Shown here: positions 1 to 7,195 of the stretch, one piece after another
Layout of the letters: each line of letters begins with the position of its first letter
How positions within the stretch are numbered: the first letter of the stretch is position 1
Source: an uncultured Faecalibacterium sp.
Lineage (GTDB): Bacteria; Bacillota; Clostridia; Oscillospirales; Ruminococcaceae
Direction of reading: 5' to 3'
Assembly: GCA_934548045.1 (NCBI GenBank)
Contig: CAKTEM010000006.1
Location: 62,001-126,000 of the forward strand
Length of the DNA stretch: 64,000 nucleotides
Program-made: the position numbers and the translations under genes
The notes under the pieces: generated by a model
Told to the model about the DNA's origin: nothing
Seen by the model: the letters and a program-made list of their open reading frames with translations, nothing else
Database searches by the model: none

Positions 1-849
1 GGCGACCGCCACATAGCCGAGGTTGCCCACAAAGTTCATGATGGGCATCATCAGGCCGGAAAGGAACTGGCTCTTCCACGCGGATTCATACAGCTTGTCG
101 TTGGCGGTGTTGAAGTCGGCGAGGACATTGGCCTCCCGGTTGAACGCCTTGATGACGTTGTGGCCGGAGTAGACCTCCTCGACCTGACCGTTCACGACGC
201 CCAGCGTTGCCTGCTGTGCCTTAAAATACTTCTGGCTGAACTTGACGACCAGCATCACCAGTGCCAGCGAGACCGGCAGGATGAGCAGGGCGATCAGGGT
301 CATTTTGGGGCTGATGGAGAGCATCATGATGAGGACGCCCACCATCGTGGTGACGCTGGTAATGAGCTGGGTGATGCTCTGGTTCAGGCTCTGGCCGAGG
401 GTGTCGACATCGTTGGTGATACGGGAAAGCACTTCGCCGACGGTGCGCTTTTCAAAGTAGGCGAGGGGCAGGCGGTTGATCTTTTCGCTGATCTCCTTGC
501 GGAAATTGTAGCAGACCTTCTGCGAGAGGTTCGTCATCAGCCAGCCCTGCAGGAAGCTGAACGCCGCCGAGCAGAGGTACATCGCGAGTAAGATCAGCAA
601 AATCTTGCCGATATAGCCGAAGTCGATGCCGCCGATGCCGCGCAGCTTCGCGATCCAGCCGGTCGCCAGTGCGGTAGTGGCCTTGGCGAGGATCTTCGGG
701 CCTGCGATGTTGAAGACGGTGGACAGAACAGCAAAAATAACAACGATGATGAGCGAAAGTTTATACCGGCTCATCTCACGGATGAGCTGCTTCAGCGTGC
801 CTTTGAAGTCCTTTGCACGCTCGGTCGTCTGACGTCCGGGTCTTGGCAT
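1..849 (-). CDS. ABC exporter half-transporter, second subunit (3' end cut by window edge)
   Basis: Only the first 283 residues are visible, and they form the membrane domain of an ABC-type multidrug/lipid exporter: a first membrane helix at about residues 30-50, then the typical cytoplasmic stretch YFEKRTVGEVLSRITNDVD. The ATPase domain would lie beyond the left edge. The ATG at 849 is preferred over the in-frame ATG at 858, because AAGGAGG (861-867) sits about 10 nt from 849 but touches 858. The stop of the upstream ABC subunit (851-853) lies just ahead, so the two are translationally coupled. Adjacent pairs of this kind form heterodimers in Firmicutes. The substrate cannot be told from sequence. 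Confidence 0.9.
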   Translation of the reverse strand, partial: MPRPGRQTTERAKDFKGTLKQLIREMSRYKLSLIIVVIFAVLSTVFNIAGPKILAKATTALATGWIAKLRGIGGIDFGYIGKILLILLAMYLCSAAFSFLQGWLMTNLSQKVCYNFRKEISEKINRLPLAYFEKRTVGEVLSRITNDVDTLGQSLNQSITQLITSVTTMVGVLIMMLSISPKMTLIALLILPVSLALVMLVVKFSQKYFKAQQATLGVVNGQVEEVYSGHNVIKAFNREANVLADFNTANDKLYESAWKSQFLSGLMMPIMNFVGNLGYVAVA

Positions 850-850
850 A

Positions 851-3133
851 TTACTCATCCTCCTTTGTGTTCAGGTTTTCGAGGTCAAGCTCTTTCTGGC
901 TCAGCTGGCTCCGGGCAATTTCCTGATACTCGGGGCAGGTGGCCATCAGCTGGGCGTGGGTACCCTTGCCGACCAGACGGCCGTCGTCCAGCACAAGGAT
1001 CTGGTTTGCGTGCAGAACGGTCGAGATGCGCTGTGCGACGATGATGACCGTCGCGTTGTCGGTCTCGGCCTTCAAGGCACGGCGCAGGGTGACGTCGGTC
1101 TTGTAGTCCAACGCCGAGAAGCTGTCGTCGAACAGATAGATGCGCGGATTTTTCGCGATGGCACGGGCGATGGACAGACGCTGTTTCTGTCCGCCGGAGA
1201 CATTCGAGCCGCCCTGTGCGATGGGGCTTGCATAGCCGTCCGGCTTTGCGTCGATGAACTCGGTCGCCTGCGCAATGGAAGCGGCCTTTTTCATCTCCTC
1301 GTCGGTGATGTGTTCGCCGCCGAATTTCAGGTTGGACTCAATCGTTCCGCTGAACAGTACGCCCTTCTGCGGCACATAGCCCAGCAGACTGTGAAGCGTT
1401 TCCTGCGGCATTTCACGGACATCCACGCCGTCGATGGCGACTTTGCCGCCGGTGACGTCATAGAAACGGGGGATCAGGTTCAGCAGGCTGGACTTGCCGC
1501 AGCCGGTCGAACCAATAATTGCGGTGGTCTGGCCGGGCTGAGCGGTAAAGCTGATATGCTCCAGCGCGTCGCCGTCCGCGCCCGGGAACCGGAAGCTGAC
1601 GTCCTCGAAGGAGACGACACCCTTCCAGTCCTTCTTCTCCTGCACCGGATTTGCAGTGTTTTCGTCCGGGTCATGGATGGAAGGCTTGGTGCGGATGACT
1701 TCGTCGATACGGTCGGCAGCGACACCGGCACGGGGCAGCATGACAGACACCATGGCCAGCATCAGGAAGGACATGACGATCTGCATCGTGTAGGTGATAA
1801 AGGCGATCATCTCGCCGACCTGCATGTTGCCGGCGTCCATGGCCTTTCCGCCGAACCAGACGATGAGCAGGCTGGTGCCGTTCATGATGAGGGTCATAAA
1901 GGGCATCATGGCGACCATGGCCCGGTTGGTGAACAGCTGGGTCTTCATCAGGTCGGTGTTGGCCTTGTCGAAACGCTCTTCCTCGAACCTTTCACGGCTG
2001 AACGCACGGATCGGCATCACGCCGGTCAGGATCTCGCGGCTGACGAGGTTCAGGCGGTCAACGAGGGTCTGCATCAGCTTGAATTTCGGCATGGCGACGT
2101 TCATCAAAAAGACGATGAGCAGAAGCAGCAATGCCACATCCAGCACGATGATCCACGAAAGGCCGGTGTTGCTCTGCAAAACGTGAAGCACGCCGCCGAT
2201 ACCAAGGATGGGTGCATACGCCACCATGCGCAGCAGCATCACGCAGACGAACTGCACCTGCTGGATGTCGTTGGTGGTACGGGTGATGAGGGAAGCGGTC
2301 GAGAATTTTTCGATCTCGGCGTTGGAGAAGTTGATGACGGAAGAGAAGGTCTCCCGGCGGAGGTCACGGCCAATCGCCGCCGACACACGGGAAGCAATCA
2401 GACCGACCGCAATGGAGACGACCACCATCAGCAGGGTCAGAGCCAGCATCTGGCCGCCGACCTTGAACAGGTAGCTCATCTGGACATCATGGGCGACGCC
2501 CTGCGCCTCGTATTCCAGGCTGACGAGCAGGGTCGCCTGACTTGCCATGCTGGAAAGGGTGGTGTCGTCCACCTGCGCCATCGCACCGGCCAGCTGCTGC
2601 TGGATGGCATCCCGGCTGAAACCGGGCATCTGGGTCATGGCGGCGAACTGGTCACACACTGCGTCGAGGTCGTCCGCTGTCGGGGTGACGGTCTCGGTCT
2701 CCTCGGATGCTGCCTGCTGGACTTCATCGAGTCCGGTCATCGGCATCGAGGTCTGGCCGTTGGCGTGCTGGGCGGCTGCCATATACAGCACGATGTCCGG
2801 CACGGACACGGCGTCCTCAAGGGCAGTGCGCTCCTCGTCGCTCAGGTCGGAGCGGAGTTTCAGCACGCCGTCGTCCTGAATATAATACTCATACGCACTC
2901 TGGAACTTTTCGGCGTCCTCCTCGCTCATCAGCAGCGAGAGGGCGTCCATCGTGGAGGTGCGCAGCGTTTCCGGCAGAGCGGAGTCGATGCCGCCCTGCT
3001 GGATGCCGGTGTCCACGATCTTGCTGGTGTAATCGGGCAGTGACAGGTCACAGTAGGCCTGTACAAACAACAGCGCGAAGACCAGCAGGCAGGCGGCCCA
3101 GTGACGGGCCAGCTGCTTAAAGATTTTTCCCAT
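851..3133 (-). CDS. ABC exporter half-transporter, first subunit, non-canonical ATPase site
   Basis: A 760-residue half-transporter with membrane and ATPase domains fused. TM1 (about 10-30) is followed by an unusually long extracytoplasmic insert (about 35-220) before the other helices. The nucleotide-binding domain starts near 500: Walker A GSTGCGKSS (about 541), signature VSGGQKQR (about 643), and Walker B followed by FDDSFSALD. The residue after the Walker B Asp is Asp rather than the catalytic Glu. This is a known mark of the degenerate partner in heterodimeric exporters. Its 5' end overlaps marR by 17 nt and its 3' end abuts the next ABC gene, giving a marR-ABC-ABC operon. The MarR protein probably controls export of a toxic or antimicrobial compound (inference). 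Confidence 0.93.
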   Translation of the reverse strand: MGKIFKQLARHWAACLLVFALLFVQAYCDLSLPDYTSKIVDTGIQQGGIDSALPETLRTSTMDALSLLMSEEDAEKFQSAYEYYIQDDGVLKLRSDLSDEERTALEDAVSVPDIVLYMAAAQHANGQTSMPMTGLDEVQQAASEETETVTPTADDLDAVCDQFAAMTQMPGFSRDAIQQQLAGAMAQVDDTTLSSMASQATLLVSLEYEAQGVAHDVQMSYLFKVGGQMLALTLLMVVVSIAVGLIASRVSAAIGRDLRRETFSSVINFSNAEIEKFSTASLITRTTNDIQQVQFVCVMLLRMVAYAPILGIGGVLHVLQSNTGLSWIIVLDVALLLLLIVFLMNVAMPKFKLMQTLVDRLNLVSREILTGVMPIRAFSRERFEEERFDKANTDLMKTQLFTNRAMVAMMPFMTLIMNGTSLLIVWFGGKAMDAGNMQVGEMIAFITYTMQIVMSFLMLAMVSVMLPRAGVAADRIDEVIRTKPSIHDPDENTANPVQEKKDWKGVVSFEDVSFRFPGADGDALEHISFTAQPGQTTAIIGSTGCGKSSLLNLIPRFYDVTGGKVAIDGVDVREMPQETLHSLLGYVPQKGVLFSGTIESNLKFGGEHITDEEMKKAASIAQATEFIDAKPDGYASPIAQGGSNVSGGQKQRLSIARAIAKNPRIYLFDDSFSALDYKTDVTLRRALKAETDNATVIIVAQRISTVLHANQILVLDDGRLVGKGTHAQLMATCPEYQEIARSQLSQKELDLENLNTKEDE

Positions 3134-3623
3134 CGTTTGGTTCTCCCTTCAATCGTTTTTCGCGCTCGGCGTTCTCGGCCTCGATGGCGTCCATCAGGAC
3201 GTCTTTCAGAGATACGAGCTGTTCGAGCTGTTCCGGGGTCAGGCGCGCCATCACACAGTTGAAGTAGTCCGAGAGGGCTTCCTCGCAGAGGCGGCTGTCC
3301 TCGTACCCCTTCTGGGTGACACGCACCAGCGTTTTCCGTCGGTCGCTGGGGTCCGTTTCACGCTCAATCAAGCCGGCTTCCTCGAGCTGGCGCAATCCCC
3401 GGGAAATGATCGGCATCGGCTTTTTGAACTGCTGTGCCAGCTGGGTGACATTGATGGCACCATCCTGCCCGTGGACTTGGATGGTACCCATCAGCCCTTC
3501 CAGCATTGGGAAGTGGCATTTCGGGCAGTCCGCCAGAGCGGCGCGCATCCCATGCTTGGCAGCGGAATGGAACCGGTTGATGAAACGGCACAGCCCGTGA
3601 AAATTCAATTCCTCATTAGACAA
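3117..3623 (-). CDS. MarR-family transcriptional regulator
   Basis: 168 residues with a winged-helix MarR fold: a recognition-helix region around VTQLAQQFKKPMPIISRGLRQLEEAGLIERE, then the wing with the family DPSDRRKTLVRVT stretch. A CPKC pair near residue 33 could be a thiol or metal sensor (inference). The start is TTG at 3623-3621: AAAAAGGAGG ends 7 nt upstream and no ATG fits. It is first in an operon with two ABC exporter genes, so the likely job is ligand-responsive repression of its own operon. A palindrome just after the predicted transcription start supports autoregulation. Confidence 0.88.
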   Translation of the reverse strand: MSNEELNFHGLCRFINRFHSAAKHGMRAALADCPKCHFPMLEGLMGTIQVHGQDGAINVTQLAQQFKKPMPIISRGLRQLEEAGLIERETDPSDRRKTLVRVTQKGYEDSRLCEEALSDYFNCVMARLTPEQLEQLVSLKDVLMDAIEAENAEREKRLKGEPNDGKNL

Positions 3624-3653
3624 GCAAAAACCTCCTTTTTAAAATTACTTAAC

Positions 3654-3664
3654 AGTTGATAACT
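3654..3664. promoter_or_regulatory. Candidate MarR operator (AGTT-N3-AACT)
   Basis: AGTTGATAACT is an inverted repeat (AGTT/AACT, 3-nt centre) lying about 8-18 nt after the predicted start of the marR transcript, where a bound dimer would block transcription. The arms are short, so this is only a candidate. Confidence 0.4.
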
Positions 3665-3678
3665 ATTTGCGCCTGATA

Positions 3679-3707
3679 ATAATATACCCACCTGCACCGA
3701 AATGCAA
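3679..3707 (-). promoter_or_regulatory. Promoter of the marR-ABC operon
   Basis: On the minus strand, TTGCAT (3707-3702), a 17-nt spacer and TATTAT (3684-3679) form a good vegetative promoter about 60 nt upstream of the TTG start of marR. A 10-bp inverted repeat (3687-3696/3703-3712) overlaps the spacer and -35. Confidence 0.65.
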
Positions 3708-3790
3708 GTGGGCAGAGACAACTTTCACAATGTTAGCAGAAAGTTCATATTTGAAGCGTCGAAACCAGAACATGCCGAAACAGGGGAAAA

Positions 3791-4297
3791 TCACTCGTGC
3801 AGTTGGCGTTCCAGCTCAAGCGATTCCTTTTTGCCGTGGATGCGTCCCAGCCCGTAGGCGAGCAGGGCGGCGCAGAGCAGGTTCACGAAGGCGTAGGAGC
3901 GGCCTCCGGAGATGGCGGTCAATCCAATGACAATGTTCGCAATGCAGATGAGAAAAAGCTGTTTGCTGATGCGGTCAAGCTGCGCCACACGGGAATCAAT
4001 GTCTGAGAACATATTAAATGTGCCAAGGTCGGCTTTCCGGCGGAAATACGCCCACCGCATACAGGCTCCGACCTTCTCCGCGCCCATCTCTTCCATAAAA
4101 TCTTTGAAATCGGAGCCATCGTTCAGCATTGCCATCCGGATGATGTACTCACCCGGCTCGCACTTTTCAAAGGTGAAGGTGGAGAACCCGGCGTTCTGCA
4201 ACGCCCAGCCTTCCTGTGCCATCTGGTTGAGCCAGCGTTCCTCTTTTTCAAACTCCCAAACCCAGAATATCTTGCGCAGTGTTTTCGTCTCGCTCAT
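3791..4297 (-). CDS. DUF2812 membrane protein partnered with PadR
   Basis: 168 residues. The N-terminal half (about 1-100) is a soluble DUF2812-like domain with the usual WFEFEKEERWLNQMAQEGW-like beginning (here VWEFEKEERWLNQMA). The C-terminal part has two hydrophobic segments (about 115-155) and a charged tail. The start is ATG 4297, with AAGGAGG 8 nt upstream. Its first codon overlaps the PadR stop by 4 nt (ATGA). PadR-DUF2812 pairs are common in Clostridia; DUF2812 proteins are thought to act as membrane partners or antagonists of the regulator, but the biochemical role is unknown. Confidence 0.85.
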   Translation of the reverse strand: MSETKTLRKIFWVWEFEKEERWLNQMAQEGWALQNAGFSTFTFEKCEPGEYIIRMAMLNDGSDFKDFMEEMGAEKVGACMRWAYFRRKADLGTFNMFSDIDSRVAQLDRISKQLFLICIANIVIGLTAISGGRSYAFVNLLCAALLAYGLGRIHGKKESLELERQLHE

Positions 4298-4620
4298 ACA
4301 AGCTCCTCCTTTAAAATGGCGCGGCCGTTCGCGGCCAGCTCCTCTAACCGGGTCAGCTCCCGTTTCAGCACCGAAAGCCCGGTGTCGGTCAGCTGATATT
4401 CCTTCTTCCGGCTCCCGGCCTCGATGGGCAGCAATTTGATCCATCCCTTCTCGCACAGGGAGTTCAACGCCCCGTACAGGGTGCCAGCGGCCAGCCGCAC
4501 CCGTCCGCCGGAGAGCCGCTCCGTCTCCTGCATGATGCCGTACCCGTGCTGGGGATGGTATAGGGATAATAAGATATAATAAGTAGATTCGGTCAACGCA
4601 ATGCTTTCGCTGGGGTTCAA
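4294..4620 (-). CDS. PadR-family transcriptional regulator
   Basis: 108 residues forming a PadR winged helix: the segment from the start through ALTESTYYILLSLYHPQHGYG, then RLAAGTLYGALNSLCEKGWIK and the wing. A longer frame opens at ATG 4692, but that codon lies between the -35 and -10 of the promoter and cannot be in the mRNA. TTG 4620 has GGAGG 9 nt upstream and gives the family-typical N-terminus NPSESIALTE. Two inverted repeats around the promoter look like PadR operators, so self-repression is likely. It is translationally coupled to the DUF2812 gene. Confidence 0.87.
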   Translation of the reverse strand: MNPSESIALTESTYYILLSLYHPQHGYGIMQETERLSGGRVRLAAGTLYGALNSLCEKGWIKLLPIEAGSRKKEYQLTDTGLSVLKRELTRLEELAANGRAILKEELV

Positions 4621-4663
4621 CTCTATCAGCCTCCGTTCTATCGTTTGTCTTTGTGTCGCTATT

Positions 4664-4673
4664 CGATATATCG
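4664..4673. promoter_or_regulatory. Candidate PadR operator, downstream site
   Basis: CGATATATCG is a perfect 10-bp palindrome just downstream of the padR transcription start. It contains the same CGATAT half-sites as the promoter-overlapping inverted repeat. Confidence 0.5.
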
Positions 4674-4680
4674 TGCTTAG

Positions 4681-4709
4681 AGTATATCGCATGACGATAT
4701 AGTTGTCAA
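4681..4709 (-). promoter_or_regulatory. padR promoter
   Basis: Minus strand: TTGACA (4709-4704), 17-nt spacer, TATACT (4686-4681), a near-consensus housekeeping promoter. It shows that the in-frame ATG at 4692 cannot be the translation start. Confidence 0.8.
4683..4701. promoter_or_regulatory. Candidate PadR operator overlapping -10
   Basis: TATATCG-N5-CGATATA is a perfect 7-bp inverted repeat covering the spacer and most of the -10 of the padR promoter. Binding here would exclude RNA polymerase. PadR dimers bind palindromes of about this size. Confidence 0.6.
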
Positions 4710-4813
4710 GGCCCTGCTATAAAAAAGCTCTGTTGGCCTGAGAACATCGACGACAGTGTTCTATTATGGACAACTGTTCGTAAAAATTTAAAGTCTTGAG
4801 AAAATCAAACCGC

Positions 4814-4842
4814 TTGATATGGCAGAAGGTTTATGGTAAGAT
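4814..4842 (+). promoter_or_regulatory. Promoter of the Rpn-like nuclease gene
   Basis: TTGATA (4814-4819), 17-nt spacer, TAAGAT (4837-4842), 56 nt before the ATG at 4899. Confidence 0.5.
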
Positions 4843-4898
4843 AAAGTTGCAAGGACAGGCACGAAAACTGCCATACTGCGACAGGGAGGTGGAAGCCA

Positions 4899-5861
4899 AT
4901 GGGATTCGCGGATACCGTGACGAAAGCCTACATGAAAGAGAATTCCGTGTTTGCGGATGCGTTCAATTATCTGATCTATGGCGGAAAAGCAGTCGTAGAC
5001 CCGGAACAACTGAAAGAACTGGATACAACCGAAATCGCATTGCCGTTCGGCCCACAGGGTGAAGGCGGCAGGGAGTCAGAAGAAGCGGTGCAAAAATACC
5101 GCGATGTGCTGAAATCTGCAGTCATCAAACAGGACGATGAAGCGGCATATATTTTGCTGGGCATCGAGAACCAGACCGATATCCACTATGCAATGCCTGT
5201 CCGAAACATTATCTACGATGCTCTTCAGTATGGCAAACAGGTAGCTGATATCGCGGCCAAGCATCACACCGGTGAGAAGAATTCCAAAGGACACAGCCGT
5301 GGCGAATACCTTTCGGGGTTCTACCGAGACGATAAAATTACGCCGGTCATCACGCTGGTGCTTCACTTTGGTGCAAATGAATGGGATGGGCCGCTGTCGC
5401 TTCACGAGATGATGGCGGTGAAGAATAAGGATCTCCTGAACTTTGTGCAGGACTATCAGATCCATCTCATCGACCCTGCAAAGCTGAGCGCGGAGGATTT
5501 GGAGTGTTTTTCGTCCAGCCTGCGAGAGGTCATCGGCTACATCAAGTATTCCAAAGATAAAAAACGGTTATCGGAATTTTTGAAAAACAATCCCCGTATG
5601 CTCGTAGAAGCAAATGCGGCGAGAGTAATCAAAGCAGTTACAAATACACCACTGGAGATTCCAGAAGATGCGGAGGTAATCGACATGTGCAAAGCGGTTG
5701 AAGATATGATGAACGAGCGCGAAGAAAAAGGCAGGGTTGAAGGTGCGGTGGCGATGCTTGCCGGTCTTGTAAAGGATGGCTTGCTTGGCATCAAGGAAGC
5801 TGCCCTCCGTGCCAATATGACCGAAAGCGCATTTGAGGCAGAAGTGAAAAAGCTGTCGTAA
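4899..5861 (+). CDS. Rpn-family recombination-promoting nuclease / putative transposase (PD-(D/E)XK)
   Basis: 320 residues. The N-terminal half resembles the Rpn/YhgA PD-(D/E)XK group: FADAFNYLIYGG, an acidic residue in AYILLGIENQTD, and a later conserved YRDDKITPVITLVLHFG segment. The C-terminal 60 residues are helical and charged (NEREEKGRVEGAVAMLAGLVKDGLLGIKEAA), as is usual. Rpn proteins are DNA nucleases linked to recombination and, more recently, phage defence. The start ATG 4899 has GGGAGG 10 nt upstream. The gene stands alone, with its own promoter and a bidirectional terminator, and is AT-richer than its neighbours, which fits acquisition by transfer. No terminal repeats were found. 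Confidence 0.8.
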   Translation: MGFADTVTKAYMKENSVFADAFNYLIYGGKAVVDPEQLKELDTTEIALPFGPQGEGGRESEEAVQKYRDVLKSAVIKQDDEAAYILLGIENQTDIHYAMPVRNIIYDALQYGKQVADIAAKHHTGEKNSKGHSRGEYLSGFYRDDKITPVITLVLHFGANEWDGPLSLHEMMAVKNKDLLNFVQDYQIHLIDPAKLSAEDLECFSSSLREVIGYIKYSKDKKRLSEFLKNNPRMLVEANAARVIKAVTNTPLEIPEDAEVIDMCKAVEDMMNEREEKGRVEGAVAMLAGLVKDGLLGIKEAALRANMTESAFEAEVKKLS

Positions 5862-5912
5862 GTTATGACAAAATGCGTCTGAGCATTTTTTGAACAGCAT
5901 ATAGAAAGCAGA

Positions 5913-5967
5913 AAGCCCTGCAAGGTTCGATTGGCTCCGAAACCAATCAAAAAATCTTGCAGGGCTT
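5913..5967. terminator. Bidirectional rho-independent terminator
   Basis: A perfect 12-bp stem AAGCCCTGCAAG/CTTGCAGGGCTT encloses an inner GATTGG/CCAATC hairpin, with T-rich sequence after it on + and a GAAAG/A-rich flank before it. It separates the nuclease gene from convergent glsB. Confidence 0.85.
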
Positions 5968-6006
5968 ATTTTTGCCTTTTTATATCAGATAAGAAAACGA
6001 ATCGGT

Positions 6007-6267
6007 TTACTTATCAAACTTCCGGCTCAGCCAGATGCAGAAACAGCCGCCTGCGACGGAAACGATGATATGGCCGATGAAGCCGGATGCTTTCAGGCCG
6101 ACGATGCCGAACAGCAGGTTGCCGACAACACTGCCCAGAATACCAAGGGCAACCATCTTGCCCTTCGAGAAAGAACAGCCCATGATGCGGCCTGCCAGAT
6201 AACCGGACAGCGCACCCAGAGCAATCGTATAAAGGATGACGAACAAATTTGCACCAAGCGTAAACAT
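6007..6267 (-). CDS. GlsB/YeaQ/YmgE family small membrane protein
   Basis: 86 residues with three hydrophobic helices and the glycine-rich Transgly_assoc pattern (GALSGYLAGRIMG, ALGILGSVVGNLLFGIVGL, HIIVSVAGGCFCIWL). These small inner-membrane proteins are stress-associated in several bacteria, but the molecular role is unknown. It begins 18 nt after nth on the same strand, so it is likely cotranscribed with it. Confidence 0.85.
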   Translation of the reverse strand: MFTLGANLFVILYTIALGALSGYLAGRIMGCSFSKGKMVALGILGSVVGNLLFGIVGLKASGFIGHIIVSVAGGCFCIWLSRKFDK

Positions 6268-6285
6268 AACAAATACCTCGTTCTA

Positions 6286-6969
6286 TCAAAGATTCTTTCC
6301 TTCCGACGCCGTCTTACAGATGTCCTTCAGACAGCACTTTTCACACTCGGGTTTCCGGGCATTGCAGACGGCGCGCCCATGCATGACGAACCGGTGGCAC
6401 AGGTCGTTGCCCTCCTCGGGCGGAATAATTTTCCACAGGGCTTTTTCGACCTTCTGCGGCTCCTTGATGCCGTCCACAAGGCCGATCTTGTTGCACAGCC
6501 GGATGCAGTGGGTGTCGGTGACGATGGCCGGTTTGCCGAACACGTCGCCCATGATGAGGTTCGCGCTCTTCCGACCGACACCGGGCAGAGCCAGCAGCTC
6601 CTCGAAGGTGGTCGGCACCTGACAATCATACTTGTCACGCAGCACCCTCATGCAGGCCGAGATATCCCGTGCCTTGGAGTGGCCGAGTCCGCAGGGCTTG
6701 ACGATGGCCTCGATGTCCTCCGGTTCCGCGGCGGCGAGCGCAGCGACGTTCGGGTACTTGGCGAACAGGTCTTCGACCACGATGTTCACCCGGGCATCCG
6801 TGCATTGCGCAGCCAGCCGCACGCTGACAAGCAGCTGCCATGCGTGGTCGTAGTCCAGCGTGCAGCCTGCGTCCGGGTACTCCTTTTTCAGCCGCTCGAT
6901 GACCTCCAACGCCAGCTTTTTCTTTTCCGCTAACGCTTTCTCCTCCACAGCCGCCTTTGCTGTGCGCAT
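6286..6969 (-). CDS. nth: Endonuclease III (DNA glycosylase/AP lyase)
   Basis: 227 residues; removes oxidised pyrimidines and cleaves the abasic site in base-excision repair. The helix-hairpin-helix LPGVGRKSA carries the catalytic Lys and VTDTH the catalytic Asp. The C-terminal iron-sulfur loop has the exact C-X6-C-X2-C-X5-C spacing (CNARKPECEKC...C), so a [4Fe-4S] cluster is expected. About 20 charged residues precede the core and are not conserved. First gene of the nth-glsB unit, divergent from rarA. Confidence 0.96.
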   Translation of the reverse strand: MRTAKAAVEEKALAEKKKLALEVIERLKKEYPDAGCTLDYDHAWQLLVSVRLAAQCTDARVNIVVEDLFAKYPNVAALAAAEPEDIEAIVKPCGLGHSKARDISACMRVLRDKYDCQVPTTFEELLALPGVGRKSANLIMGDVFGKPAIVTDTHCIRLCNKIGLVDGIKEPQKVEKALWKIIPPEEGNDLCHRFVMHGRAVCNARKPECEKCCLKDICKTASEGKNL

Positions 6970-7011
6970 AAAAACCCCTCATTTCGACATGTATTTCCTG
7001 AAAACACCTTG

Positions 7012-7040
7012 ATGATAACATAAATGTATGACATTTTCAA
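7012..7040 (-). promoter_or_regulatory. nth promoter
   Basis: Minus strand TTGAAA (7040-7035), 17-nt spacer, TATCAT (7017-7012), about 45 nt upstream of the nth start. Confidence 0.6.
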
Positions 7041-7087
7041 GAATAGCTCCTGACAAAACCATGCACCCTGCCGAAAGATATGCTATC

Positions 7088-7102
7088 TGAGAATCATTTT
7101 CA
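7088..7102. promoter_or_regulatory. Fur-family 7-1-7 box upstream of rarA-perR
   Basis: TGAGAATCATTTTCA fits the Fur-family inverted repeat TGAnAAT-n-ATTnTCA. It ends 10 nt before the -35 of the rarA promoter. The outer TGA/TCA bases favour Fur over PerR (which prefers TTA/TAA). The second gene of the unit encodes a Fur-family regulator, so feedback control is plausible. Confidence 0.55.
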
Positions 7103-7111
7103 ATTTAGAAC

Positions 7112-7140
7112 TTGTCCTCCTGCCAAAAATGCGCTATACT
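7112..7140 (+). promoter_or_regulatory. rarA-perR promoter
   Basis: TTGTCC (7112-7117), 17-nt spacer, TATACT (7135-7140), 56 nt before the rarA ATG. Confidence 0.7.
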
Positions 7141-7195
7141 ATAAACGGAATGATTTGCAGAAAAGCGGTAAAACCAGATAGGAGGGGAACACCCC

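Noticed and set aside
3687..3712. Strong 10-bp hairpin CCCACCTGCA/TGCAAGTGGG as a terminator of the DUF2812 gene
   Set aside because: No T tract follows and it overlaps the -35 and spacer of a good marR promoter; more likely a promoter-associated repeat or chance.
4298..4456. N-terminal extension of the DUF2812 protein
   Set aside because: It overlaps padR out of frame and is rich in Arg/Glu/Ala without similarity; ATG 4297 has AAGGAGG upstream.
4294..4692. Longer PadR product starting at ATG 4692
   Set aside because: The ATG lies between the -35 and -10 of the padR promoter; TTG 4620 has a proper ribosome site and the family N-terminus.
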